Shown in pieces: positions 45,859-55,704 of a stretch of DNA of 64,000 nucleotides. Position numbers and translations under genes: made by a program. The notes below the pieces were generated by a model. The model did no database searches. It saw nothing but the letters and a program-made list of their open reading frames with translations, and was not told the origin of the DNA. This DNA comes from Nigrospora sphaerica (lineage: Eukaryota > Ascomycota > Sordariomycetes > Amphisphaeriales > Apiosporaceae), in NCBI GenBank assembly GCA_018287875.1, contig JAGVVL010000022.1, positions 4,650,001 through 4,714,000 on the forward strand, given 5' to 3'. How positions within the stretch are numbered: position 1 is the first letter of the stretch; each line of letters starts with the position of its first letter.

Positions 45859-48857
45859 TTCTTCTTCTTCTTCTTCTTCTTCTTCTTCTTTGTATTATCG
45901 CCGTGTTGGGACAACGTCCCGCCTCCCAGGGGGCATCTGGCGTGCGAGAGTCTATCTACATATCTAGATATCCCGCATATCGAGCCCAATGGCAAACTTT
46001 TAGTCCAACCGTCTCCATCACTCCTCCGTGCGAGTTTGTTCCCAGCGCTGGTTCTGTCTAGATAGCTATTGCCTCACGTAGAGTAACCTCTACTACTTAT
46101 CGATGATGGGTATATATCCTTGTAGTACTTTGTTAAGGAAACAAAGAGCTAAAACTGCTTTAAGCTGTGTATTAGTCTTTACTAGTATTTTTATAAGGTA
46201 TCCAGTTCGGGGTCGAACTTTAGCCATTAAGCCTAGTGCCTTCGCATTTTACAGTAGTAGACTAGGTATTCTAATGTTCGTAATATTCGGCACGTGTATC
46301 GATTGTTCTAGCGGTGTCGGAACTTCCTATAGTACCAATCGAAGTCTCCATGTCCTGATCGGAGCGCGAGGAGATTATAAAGTATCTGCCTAGGGAGGTC
46401 CAGCTTTGTTAAAGCCTTAAGAGTAGCATCGGTGAACCTAAGTTCTCGGTAACGCTTACACCTTTAAGAGGCTTCCTCCTACTATGTAGTAAACTGTTTC
46501 TCGATGATTGTTTTTTAAAGTCGCTTTATACCTGCGTACGTAGCCTAGGCTGTGTGATCTGCTAAGAGCGCGGCCTTTTCCTTCGCCAGCTTGTTGGCCT
46601 CTTCGTTCCCTTAGATGCCCTCGTGGCTAGGTACCCATCGGACGCGGACGTCGGCTATAGTCGCTAGTTCTTGGAAGCCGAGGAAGGCCTTTTATAAGCT
46701 TTTCAGCGCGTTTCCTATAAGACCTTGGATAACAGACGTATTGTCTAAGCAGATGTGGATTGTTGCGCCTGGGTTAATTCGGTGGGCTTAGCGTAGACTT
46801 TGCCACGCTCCTATAACCTCTCCGTTGAAGACCTCTGTAAAGCTTAGTCGGCCCCTACCTTAGCTTATTTTCCGTCTATTTCGGTAAATAGCGAAACCCC
46901 AGCCGACTGCTTTGTTAGGTCCCTTCGACGTATCCGAGAAGACGATAAGGTGGGTATCGGGTAGTCTTATTTACCACGCAGTAAACTCCTTCGCCGTTAT
47001 CTTCTTATCTTTCTGCGACTCCTGCTTTAGCGTGTATCTTTTCGGGATATAATCTAGCCTCTAGATATCGGGTAAGAGTCTGGCTGCTCTCTAAAGCCTG
47101 GTCCGCGCTGGTTATAGGGAGCTGTATTTAATGCTAGGAGGGTACGGCCGTAGCGCTATACGCGTGGTTAGCATATAGTCCCTATCTACCGACTGGAGCC
47201 GTTATCCGAAGCGATAGAACGCCGCTTCTAATGCGATTCGCGCTGTTGGGACACCTGCATCCCTATATAGGGTGGCTAAAGGTGTTGTCTTCTATACAGG
47301 CAGTACTGCCTGTGTCGCCTCCCTTAGGACCCTATCCAGTTTGTCCATGTGTGCCTCCTGTCGGGTCGGCACCTCTATGTTGAGCTGCTGGCGCGCTTTC
47401 TTCCGGATCTTCGTACGCCCCTCGTACCATGCCTCCGCCCTATAGGTAAGGGTGGGGAGGACGTAGGTGTAGATAGCCTTCCGGAGAGCTTTCGGCGGGG
47501 GGCCTCGCTAGGTGTTAGCTAGGCTCCGTAGGTGTTGTATGAGAATCCGAGCCTGTGCAGCTCTTTTCTTTACGTGCTCTATAAACCGAAGTTTCGAGTT
47601 AAACTAGACACCGAGCTATCGCACGGGCTGGACCGAGGCGTTTATAGTCAGCCTGTGGTCCCGTGCTATCACACTAGGGAGTTCCTCTAGGCTCCTTGCG
47701 TATATAAAATGGAGGAGCTCGCTTTTATCCGGGTCGATGGTAACTTTATGTTCCTCACCCCAGTTGAGGATATCGTTTAGGTCATTCGCTAGCTATCGCG
47801 TGTTATCGTGTAGGGACTTGCTAGCTCGGTAAAAGCATATATCGTCCGCGTATCCAAATCGGTGTTTAGTGTCTTCGAGTAGAATGTCTGTAATATATAG
47901 AAGGAAGAGTATTAGGGAGGTGGGAGATCCCTATAGTAGGCCGTATTAGATCGTCTATAGCATTATTATAATGTCCTTAAGTTAAATCCGCGCTTATCTT
48001 TCTTCCATAAAGGAGCCTATAAACTTAACTAGCTACGTAACCTAGCCTTATTATCTTATACGGAGTATAAGTCGTTTCTTAAGGGTGGCGTCGAAAGCGC
48101 CTTTCATATCCACTATAAGGATCGAAGCTGTGCCCTTATTCTCTAAGGAATGCTCGATCTTATATATAAGGCAGGCAAGGAGGTCTAAGGCTGCCCGAGT
48201 CGGCAAGGCGCCCGCCTATTATAAGCTAACCACCCTATATAAAAGCGTGATATTGGCTATGCGTCTCGCTACGAGCCTCTCGAGACCCTTCCTAAGGCAG
48301 GAGAGAAGCGAGATCGGTCGCTATAAGCGAGGGTTCGAGAGGTCCTTTTTATTCGGCTTCCGTAGTATCACGACCTCGGCTGTGCGGAATAGGCATAGGT
48401 GGTGACTAATCTGTAGACAAGCTTGGAAGAGGGATCGTACAGGTTCTTGAATAACCTCTCAACATGCTTTTAGTAGTCGTACTAAGATGCCATCGGCCCC
48501 CGGCGAGGTGCTTTTTACCGCGATTATGGCGGCTGCTAGCTCTTCTTTTAAAATGTAGGCATCCTAGGGCAGAGTACGTCGCGGTACCGTAGGGATCTCG
48601 AGAGGGTCGTCCTCGAGGTCTTCGGCGTCCGTAAAACGCTCTAGGAGAGCCTTACGTAAACCGTGTGCCTTTTCTTCCGTGTCCTCAATCGTCTTGTCTT
48701 CGATAACTAAAGGTGGCACTTGTAAGGCGGGCTGCAGCTTATGCCATCCGACGACCTTATATAGGTCCTTGTCGGACTGGATCGAGTCGATTTGCCGTCG
48801 CCAGTACTCCCGCTTTTCTCTCCGTACCACCGCGAGGAAGCGTTTCCGTTCTTCTAG
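45859..48857 (-). mobile_element. LINE family F2, copy C (5'-truncated)
   Basis: This 3.0-kb minus-strand insertion is flanked by a perfect 14-bp target duplication GGCATGGCTTATTC (45845-45858 and 48858-48871). Its 3' end is a (TTC)n run on the plus strand, so the tail is (GAA)n. The 3' UTR (about 45,890-46,080) matches that of copies A and B (the CGGGAGGCGGGACACTGTCC region). Homology to copy A starts at about A position 16,190 and the upstream part is absent, the usual incomplete reverse transcription of LINEs. Confidence 0.92.
46100..48857 (-). pseudogene. Partial ORF2 (RT, RNase H) of LINE C
   Basis: The frame enters in the segment before the RT (KREYWRRQIDSIQSDKDLY, 48,830-48,770). It continues through the RT fingers and palm, with the catalytic box still YADD (47841-47852), then the EAWY-GRTKIRKKARQQL region at about 47,400. 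RNase H follows at about 46,600-47,000 with VFSDTSKGPNKAVGWGF-like residues and GNEEANKLAKEKAALLAD. Stops are frequent. Copies A and B have YTDD in place of YADD, so C keeps the ancestral active-site codon. Confidence 0.82.
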
Positions 48858-48905
48858 GGCATGGCTTATTCCTACCCAGGCTGGGGCCTGCCGTCGGTAC
48901 AGTGG

Positions 48906-49026
48906 TGATACGTAAAAGGTAGGGGACCTGCCAGTTGACAGATCCTGCTCTTAATAGCCTATATATGTCCACGGTATCCAGTTTAGCAGACTAGGTTATT
49001 GTCCCCCCCCGTGGTGGCACGCATCA
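48906..49026 (+). repeat. Small LTR-like repeat, copy 1 (121 bp)
   Basis: It starts TGATACGTAAAAGG and ends CACGCATCA. It is nearly identical to 49258-49378 (direct) and 55500-55619 (inverted). The TG...CA ends together with the 5-bp duplication at the third copy indicate an LTR. No duplication is seen around this copy alone. Confidence 0.8.
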
Positions 49027-49090
49027 AATGCCGGGGACACGGAGAATGAACATCGCCCTCGATGTGGACGCCCTAACTCCCCTCAAGTGG

Positions 49091-49164
49091 TGCTCACGGC
49101 GGGAATCGAACTCCGCTCTCCTGGGTAGTCGGACACCAGGTATCCAACCATGGACGCGTGTGCC
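49091..49164 (-). tRNA. tRNA-like sequence between two small LTRs (degenerate)
   Basis: On the minus strand a 74-nt stretch has tRNA layout: GGCACAC at the 5' end, D-arm GTCC-ATGGTT-GGAT, a CCTGG...CCAGG stem, the T-loop box AGTTCGATTCC, and a 3' end GTGAGCA followed by CCA. The fit is imperfect. The anticodon loop is 11 nt instead of 7, the T-stem has a bulge and the acceptor pairs only about 5 of 7. It may be a decayed tRNA gene, a tRNA-derived short element, or an oversized primer-binding region of the surrounding LTR pair. No anticodon can be assigned. Confidence 0.4.
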
Positions 49165-49257
49165 AGGCCTCGAGGTGCAGCAGGTGTACCCCGCCCCACG
49201 CGTCAAAGTCTCGGACCGGTAACCGCTACGAAAACGGAACCGAGAGATGCTACCATT

Positions 49258-49378
49258 TGATACGTAAAAGGTAGGGGACCTGCCAGTTGACAGATCCTGC
49301 TCTTAATAGCCTATGTATGTCCACGGTATCCAGTTTAGCAGACTAGGTTATTGTCCCCCCCCGTGGTGGCACGCATCA
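49258..49378 (+). repeat. Small LTR-like repeat, copy 2 (121 bp)
   Basis: This is a direct repeat of 48906-49026, differing by very few bases (TATGTATG against TATATATG). With copy 1 it frames a 231-bp interior, the layout of a terminal-repeat retrotransposon in miniature (TRIM). The outer flanks (AGTGG and GGCCG) are not duplicated, so either the pair is not one insertion or the right flank was lost when the neighbouring LINE piece joined. Confidence 0.8.
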
Positions 49379-50236
49379 GGCCGTCTCGGTATAGCTGTTC
49401 GGCTTACTGGACCGTGGCAATGGCAATATATAGGGCTGTGACTTTCCTAGGGGAGGTCTTAGAGCTGCGAGGGAGCTTTGCCTCCAGGATATCGATCGGC
49501 CCCCCTGGCTAGTTCCGAAGTTGGACTGCGAGCTGTCCCTGGTTCTCTTCTATTGCGTCTATGTTGATGCCACGGGCTACCACTAGGATCTTTCTCTTCT
49601 GGTCCGACGCATTTTCTCTAAAGGCTTCGACGGTCCAGGTCGGGTCGGCTTCTAGCGTGCGTTTCTCCTCTGTTGTCTTGCAGGTGGGTGATGGCGTAGT
49701 CTCCACTGGGGAGCTTTCGAGTGGCTACTGCTGCTTCTCTCCTTGCTGTCGTGTTGATCTTCCGTAAGATCTCCGCGTAAGTGCGGCCTTCGGTCTCCGT
49801 TGCCTTCAATGTGATCTCTCGCTCGTGCCGAGGAGGCAGTGTCTTAGCTGTCTGAGGAGCTCTAGGTGCGGGAACGGCGGTCATGGTGGTGGCAGCAGCA
49901 GCGTACAAACTAGGGGCCTTTATGTCCCTAAATGGCCCGTAGCGCGATTTCGATGCTAGGCTAGCTGCCCGCTTCCTTAGCCGGGGTTAGAGCCGCCTCC
50001 ATGATCGGGATGGCGGCTTGCGCGGCTACGGCTATTGCTGCCATATCAGGATGACCAGCTAGGAAACGTTTAAGGTTGTCTATGGTGCTGCGTATGGCTT
50101 CTGGACTGCTTCCAGGTGTTGCGACGCTGCTTGGCGATGGTGTTCTCGAGTCCGGAGGCGACGGCTTAGGCGGTGGGGCGGCCTGTTGGCGGCGCCCACC
50201 ACCCGCGCTTTGCCTTGTCGATGATGGATCGGCCAT
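49379..50236 (-). pseudogene. Partial ORF1 of F1 copy 3
   Basis: It starts MADPSSTRQSAGGGRRQQAA at 50236. The Pro-rich N-terminus and NLKRFLAGH are in frame to about 49961. The frame then shifts and continues as APRAPQTAKTLPPRHEREIT and RKILVVARGI, stopping at the left boundary before the zinc knuckles. The central ORF1 features match copies 1 and 2. Confidence 0.8.
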
Positions 50237-50411
50237 TTATAGGCTTTATAAGGCCCTGAGAACGGTTTCCGGGCTATCCGGTGGGCTATAAAGTCTTGGC
50301 TGTGAAGTCATCGCCGTGAGGGATAGGTTTCAAAAGGTTTTTTCCCTTTCCATGACCTAGATAGGTCGTTAGACGTAAGAATAACAATAAGAAGAATAAG
50401 AAGAATAAGAA
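49379..50411. mobile_element. LINE family F1, copy 3, with inverted 5' part
   Basis: Positions 49379-50341 are the 5' part of F1 (5' UTR and about the first 280 codons of ORF1) on the minus strand. Immediately beyond the 5' UTR, 50352-50411 is the F1 3' end on the plus strand: CCTAGATAGGTCGTTAGACGTA then an (AATAAG)n tail. An inverted 5' piece joined at its own 5' terminus to a sense 3' piece is the structure produced by twin priming. No target duplication is evident. Confidence 0.72.
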
Positions 50412-50480
50412 GTCGCACTGGAGAGGGCTTGGGTGATGAGGTCCAAATTTGTACTATTGGAAGCAAGAACAAATGGAAAG
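50412..50480. other. Junction between F1 copy 3 and the Harbinger relic
   Basis: This short unassigned sequence lies between the (AATAAG)n tail and the end of the transposase relic. No feature is seen. Confidence 0.4.
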
Positions 50481-51446
50481 CTAGCTGTAGTGAGTGTAGT
50501 ATATACTGTTAGACCCTGGAGCTCTTCCACACGCGCCACACCACTTCAGTGGCGCAGCTAACGTGGCTTGACCTGCGAGTAGTTGCAAGTCCCTGTATGC
50601 CACATATCTGATAATGCGACAATAATAATAGCGAGCTTCTGGCAGTCGAAAAGACCGAGACAGTGCCTCTCTCAGCAGCCTGTTATAATGCATCGAGCCT
50701 TCTGCGCCTGCCAGCACATACGAAAACGCAGTGTTAAATTGGACTGCGGCAAAGATGTTCTGCGAAGGTAAGCTCAGCTTGCGGCCGTACCGGGGCTCCT
50801 GAGCTCGAACTGGTACGTATGCCCTCAATTTCGTGCCATCTATAGCACCGATACATCCGCTGAAGCTTTCAAAACGGTGCTTTTTCAAGAGCTCAACGTT
50901 CGGTGACAGATATCGAGATCCAGGCTGCTGAACGAAGACTCCAAACAGGACCTGCATAGCTAGAAGGACTGTATGGAAAGTTGACGATACCGAACTCTGC
51001 GCACATAAAAGGTGGTGTGAGGAGTCACGCTACGTTTTTGCGGAGGCACAGATCCATAGGAAGACAAGCAGTTTCTGCGCGGATGTCTGGTATTGGGTAT
51101 CTACCAGTCCAGCGTTGGTTTCCAGCCAGTCCAGCAGCCTCCAGAACTGAGGCTTCGTCAGCCGAATGAGTCGCTGAAACTGCTTTGGTGATCCCTTCAG
51201 TACCAGGTCTATGTGGTGTAACGCAACGAGGAACCCGCCTGGATGGATGACCTGACGATGCTGCTGACGTCGCTGGCGCTGCTGTCTTGGCTGGAGCAGA
51301 TGCCACATAAGCGTACGCGCCACCAGCCTCACTAACTGCTTCCTGCGCTCATGAGGGCGCTGCGGAGGAATCGACATCGTTGTTGTTGGCAGAGTTGGCA
51401 GCGTGGAGGCTTTGTCGCTAATAGACAGGTCCTTGATAGCCGCCAT
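50481..51446 (-). pseudogene. PIF/Harbinger-type (DDE_Tnp_4) transposase relic
   Basis: This is a single frame from MAAIKDLSISDKAST (51446) to 50481, with one TAG at about 51030 (CASAKT, stop, RDSSHHLLC). The N-terminal helical part (FQRLIRLTKPQFWRLLDWLE) is followed by GCIGAIDGTKLRAYVPV, RKLSLPSQNIFAAVQF and YVLAGAEGSMHYNRLLREAL, then LPEARYYY, the conserved blocks of the Harbinger DDE domain with the first catalytic Asp in AIDGT. After YYY the usual LADAGY block is not found, so the C-terminal third, including the last acidic residue, is lost. I did not find terminal inverted repeats. Confidence 0.78.
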
Positions 51447-51603
51447 CGATATAGCTTGTCGATTTGTATGGTGTATGCAGCCAAACAGCGAGGCCTTATT
51501 GAGGCCCTGCGCAAGTGGGCCCTAGCACAAGTTATGGTGCTTGAACTTACGTTACGGGCAATTTATACTTCTAGCGAGACATCTCAGCATTTACAAGGGA
51601 CGG

Positions 51604-52008
51604 CGTGAACGAGCAGTAGCGGACATCCGACGCTATCCAGAAACTAACCTACCGCACCTTAGCTCACATTATCAGACCCGCGCGGGCGATGGATCACAAC
51701 TGATCGCCATTTCTTAGGGCGGGATTGAGGCCTAAACCTTTGCTAGCTACAAACGCTTTATCGCATCCCACTACGAGTTCTTGGCCCATAGGCAGCCCGG
51801 TAAGTCCTTCATCGACGCCTGCAACAAATTGGTTGCGGGCGTGACCTTCGTTAGCTCCGTCCACACCTATAGGATCGGGATGTCTGAGCGCACAGTCAAC
51901 GAAGCCGTGGACATTGCACACCAGTGCAGTAACATGGCCACCGAAATGACGCAGAATTTTCCGGTGCTAAAGGCATTCCAGAGAGCACTCCAGTCTCTGG
52001 CATCCTAA
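51604..52008 (+). pseudogene. Relic of an unrecognised protein (C-terminal part)
   Basis: A continuous forward frame reads RRERAVADIRRYPETNLPHL, GDGSQLIAIS, TAG, GGIEA, TAA, TFASYKRFIASHYEFLAHRQ, GKSFIDACNKLVAGVTFVSS, RIGMSERTVNEAVDIAHQCS, ending QRALQSLAS. The two stops would be Gln codons before mutation. The residues look like a real folded protein, but I do not recognise the family. It lies head-to-head with the Harbinger relic, and a relationship to that element is possible but unproven. Confidence 0.5.
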
Positions 52009-52116
52009 CTGCTCGGGGAGGGTCTCCCGGAGACCCTGCAACTGATTCAAGATCAAGAGTCTTCCATTATACCTCGCTACTTTCATTAGCCATCGAACCC
52101 GGTCCTTGATGAAAAC

Positions 52117-54559
52117 TCAACCCCCCCTGAAATCTCCATATATGGTGCCGGGCCCACCATTAAAATCGCCGGGGTCTCCGTAGACGTACGTGTTGACATC
52201 CCATATGCCACACTCGTTTAGGAATGACCAGTCTACCAGACAGTCGGCCGGCTGCTGCCCAAACGGTACAATGGCTCCTGTTAATGATGGAGCAGTATGA
52301 TTCTCCATGCCGCCATCGTGCTGCTGCTGCTGCGAGGCACAATATTCAAGTATAGCTTGGGTTCCATGGTCATTCCACGCTTCTTCAGCATCAGAATGAC
52401 CAAATATTACCTGAGTAGCTCGGTTACGTTGTTGGTCCAAGGTGCTGTGGGCCGGCGCTGGTGATGGGACGACCGAGCCGGTTTGGGCAGTGCCACCAAG
52501 TCGCATCATGATGTTCTGCCTCAGGGCTTCAAAAATAGCCAGATAGCTTCTCGCATCTGGAAGAAGCCGAACCATGGCCTCTAATGTATTGCGGCACGTC
52601 ACCATGGTTTTCTGGACCTCGCGAATCTGGGTGATGTCGAGGCCTGTGCCGATCGACACGCAAAATAAGACGGAAAGACCGGCCGTAAAGAGCAGCTGAA
52701 AGTAGCTCCGTGTATAGGTAATCATACCCCGTGAGAACATGCCAGAGTAGAGCAATATGCACTGACTGGCACTTTCGAGGCAGAGGTCGAGGATATGTTT
52801 CGGCGGTACGCCATTCCGCTTGGGAATGAAATCAATGGCTTTCCGGATGAGGTTGATTTTCTCGCGGGCGACCAACAGGTCATACCATTGCTGCCTCTCA
52901 AAAAGACACTTGGGGTGGTCGAAGACTGGACAGGTCGAGCGCCAGGCGTCCAGCTCGCGAAACATCTTGTCCACCATGACATAAACCCGACCTGTGCCAA
53001 AAAGTGACTCGTCGCCATCACAAGACACGGGGGACGTCCGGGTAAGGGCGGAAAACTGCGTCTGGACCTTGGAAGTGATTTGCCTCAGGCGTACGCAGAG
53101 CAACATGACCGACATTTCGTTGGGATAGGTGGGCAAGCGATGTCGACCGAAGCTGTCGAGATCCGGCGACAAGCCCGTGGCGCGCACAATTTCGTCGTCG
53201 TCAGCCTCGACGGGGAAGGCAACGTGTATGTCACGGTCGGCAACGGCGAATGGGCGGTTCAGGATAGCGGAACTGTATCGGTCCATAAAATAGCAGGCCC
53301 AGAAGACGCGGCGGCGCTTCTGCTCGGCCAAGAGGTCGGGCGAGCCGGGCTGCTGCTTTTGCAGGCCCTGTTCCACGCACAGGCGCATGCAGAGATGGAT
53401 CACTTCCCAGATAGAGGTCCCTGTACCGCAAAGGCCGTGTCAGTAAGAAAGAAGAGCGCAAACCGGCGAAGAAGCGAGGGTGATTCACGAACCAATCTGG
53501 TGATAGATTGCGAAGCGGCAGACCAGCATGAGATTTTGAATGGCGTCGATGCCGTTGGCCAGGAGGCTGCAGCTCCAGTTCTTCATGGCGGCGAGGTAGT
53601 AGCCCAAGGGGTGGGACTGGTGCGAACCCTTACGAAAGGGGATGACTGAACCGATGGCGAGGATCATGAAGGCGCGGAAAAGATCGTGCTTCTCGACGGG
53701 CGTCTGGCCTGGAGCCGGTACGAAGACGCGACCGTACACGTCCAGAACATCGCGCCGGAGCAAAAGGGGAACTTGCACGTGCGACCACGAGAGACTAGAG
53801 GGCCTGGGTTAGCTTTCCTTGCCCTTTTGTGGGGTTTTCCCCTTGGCGGGGTTGGTGCGAGTAGAAAGAGGAGGGAAGGTGCAAACTCAACTATTCTTGG
53901 AACAGCGAATCTGCTGTGCTGGCCGCGGGCAGCGCGTGCGCCTCAACGGCGGGGGCCTCAGCGGCGGCGGCCCGGGCGGGATCTGACAAGGGGCCCAGCT
54001 CGACATTCAGATTGGACCAGCCACGGTTGCGGAATAATACAGACATGAAACTGGCAGCGAGGGCAGTGTTAGACGGGCGACGGTATGCGACACGAATTAA
54101 AGAAAATACGGCGCAGGGAACAAATGAGCAGGTACGTTACTTGCCTCAGGCCGCCTCCTTGCAGCATCGTCGACGACGTCTCCGTCTCTTCCAAGGCAGC
54201 CGTCTCGTCCGTCACAACCGTAATCGTCGTCATTGGGGTCGCCTCCTCGGCGGGTGGGCCCCGATGGGCTACCTGGACACCACCGGCGGCCGCATCGATG
54301 CGTTTTGCTTTTTGTTCCAGTTCGTACAGATATCTGGGCGACGTCAGGGTGCTTACTCTTTTCTCTTGTAGCAACGATGGGAAAGAAAGGTGAGGTACAC
54401 ATACGCGCGGGACACGGCAGGCGCTCCGCCCTTGGGGTCCTGCATCAGACAGACGGCGCCGGCCCGGGCGCACGGCGCGCACGCCGGCCGCTGGCTATCG
54501 CAGCGCACTTTACGCGTGGCGCACGCGCGGCACGCCGGCAGGTTCGGCAGATCGGCCAT
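52117..54559 (-). CDS. Zn2Cys6 fungal-specific transcription factor
   Basis: Five exons (54559-54405, 54333-54136, 54050-53892, 53794-53493, 53420-52117) total 2,118 nt, giving 705 residues. The N-terminal binuclear zinc cluster is CRACATRKVRCDSQRPACAP followed by CARAGAVC, six cysteines with normal spacing. It is followed by a short coiled coil (YLYELEQKAKRIDAAAGG). The middle region is the fungal_trans domain (DVYGRVFVPAPGQTPVEKHD, FRAFMILAIGSV, TSIWEVIHLCMRLCVEQGL, EQKRRRVFWACYFMDRYSS), followed by a long regulatory region with a Gln-rich stretch (SQQQQHDGG). The product would bind DNA in the nucleus as a dimer. The third-exon donor and acceptor were chosen to keep the frame, so exons 2-4 could shift by a few codons. 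The target pathway is unknown. Confidence 0.9.
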
Positions 54560-55499
54560 GGTTGAAGGGAGCGGCGAGGACGATGCCGAGAATGAGGCAC
54601 GGCGGTGGCAGCGCGGGCTACGGGCACAAAGGCTTAGCTGTATTATCTAGGCCGCTCGCTGCCTAGCTGGAGAGGGGGGTTGAGAGCCGGGCCGATGATG
54701 TGTATGTGGTACGCTCGCTTCTGGGACACCGGGAACGGTTTCGATGTCTTGCCGTGGCGAAGGCGCTGGCCAAAGTGCTGGGGGGTTGGTGACACAGGGG
54801 TGGGAATGCGGGCACAAAGGCGGGGAAGAGGCACGAGGGCCTGCCGAGTTGGTGGGGCTTTCCCTTCAGTTGGTTCCTCCAGCGATTAAATTTCTCCATA
54901 TGGTGCAACCCCCCCGCACTCGCCAAGGCCTCGGGCTTGTTCCGAACGCCAACAACCGACACCGCCGCCCTCAAACTTCACCCGAGCTGCCATTCCCAGC
55001 CTATCTTTCCATCCCCCTCCACCACCTCCAGGGCATGATACGATGCCAGGAGGCCGGTGCTGCAAATCCAGGATGAATATCCCTGGCGTGCCACGCCACT
55101 GCCGTTGGCGCGCCATCTTCGGTCCTTAGGGATCTTGACCTCCGTTGCATGGCTCTCCCCATAGGGACAGAGCAACGTGCGGAGAAACCTGGAGGAGGAG
55201 GCCCAGAACCCCGGGGTGTCGTGCGACTTATACAACATCCAGGCAGGCGCCCAGCCCACGCAAGCGGGAGAGAGTATGTTGACAAGGCGATACAAGCGAG
55301 CCGAGCGAAGGGCAAGCGTTTTTTTGCGCATGCAGTCGTCGGTATGTCATCCTGGGCAGGCGATGCTGGATACAAATAGGGGGCGTGGGGGCGACCTGGC
55401 TGGTTCCACGGAGTCCGAGCTGAACGCCATTAACTTCCAAGGCGTGTTAGCGCAGTACGCGGCACAGCTGCGGTCCCCGGTGTCACTGTAATGTAAGGC
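54560..55499. other. Upstream region of the Zn2Cys6 gene
   Basis: This is the likely promoter of the transcription factor. A pyrimidine-rich stretch (CCATCCCCCTCCACCACCTCC) lies near 55,010-55,030. There are many overlapping open frames, none convincing. Confidence 0.45.
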
Positions 55500-55619
55500 T
55501 GATGCGTGCCACCACGGGGGGGACAATAGCCTAGTCTGCTAAACTGGATACCGTGGACATACATAGGCTATTAAGAGCAGGATCTGTCAACTGGCAGGTC
55601 CCCTACCTTTTACGCATCA
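55500..55619 (-). repeat. Small LTR-like repeat, copy 3 (solo, with 5-bp duplication)
   Basis: This 120-bp inverted copy starts TGATGCGTGCC and ends TTACGCATCA, with complementary 8-bp termini TGATGCGT/ACGCATCA. It is flanked by a perfect 5-bp duplication AAGGC (55495-55499 and 55620-55624). Its isolated state and duplication show that the 120-bp unit itself was mobilised or left as a solo LTR. Confidence 0.88.
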
Positions 55620-55670
55620 AAGGCGGTCAACATGACGAGCGCAGGGCAGCGACGGGGTGTGTTGGCGACG

Positions 55671-55704
55671 TAAGTTCAACACCCACCACTCGGGCCCCCC
55701 CCAA
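55671..55704. repeat. Orphan pogo-type terminal repeat
   Basis: TAAGTTCAACACCC and CTCGGGCCCCCCCC resemble the end of pogo 2 that starts 155 bp further right (TAAGTTCGAGGACCC, TTCGGGCCCCCCCC). No matching partner end is seen, so it may be a remnant or a second, older end. Confidence 0.5.

Noticed and set aside
53080..53649. A 189-codon plus-strand open frame
   Set aside because: It overlaps exons 4 and 5 of the Zn2Cys6 regulator on the opposite strand and has no motif.
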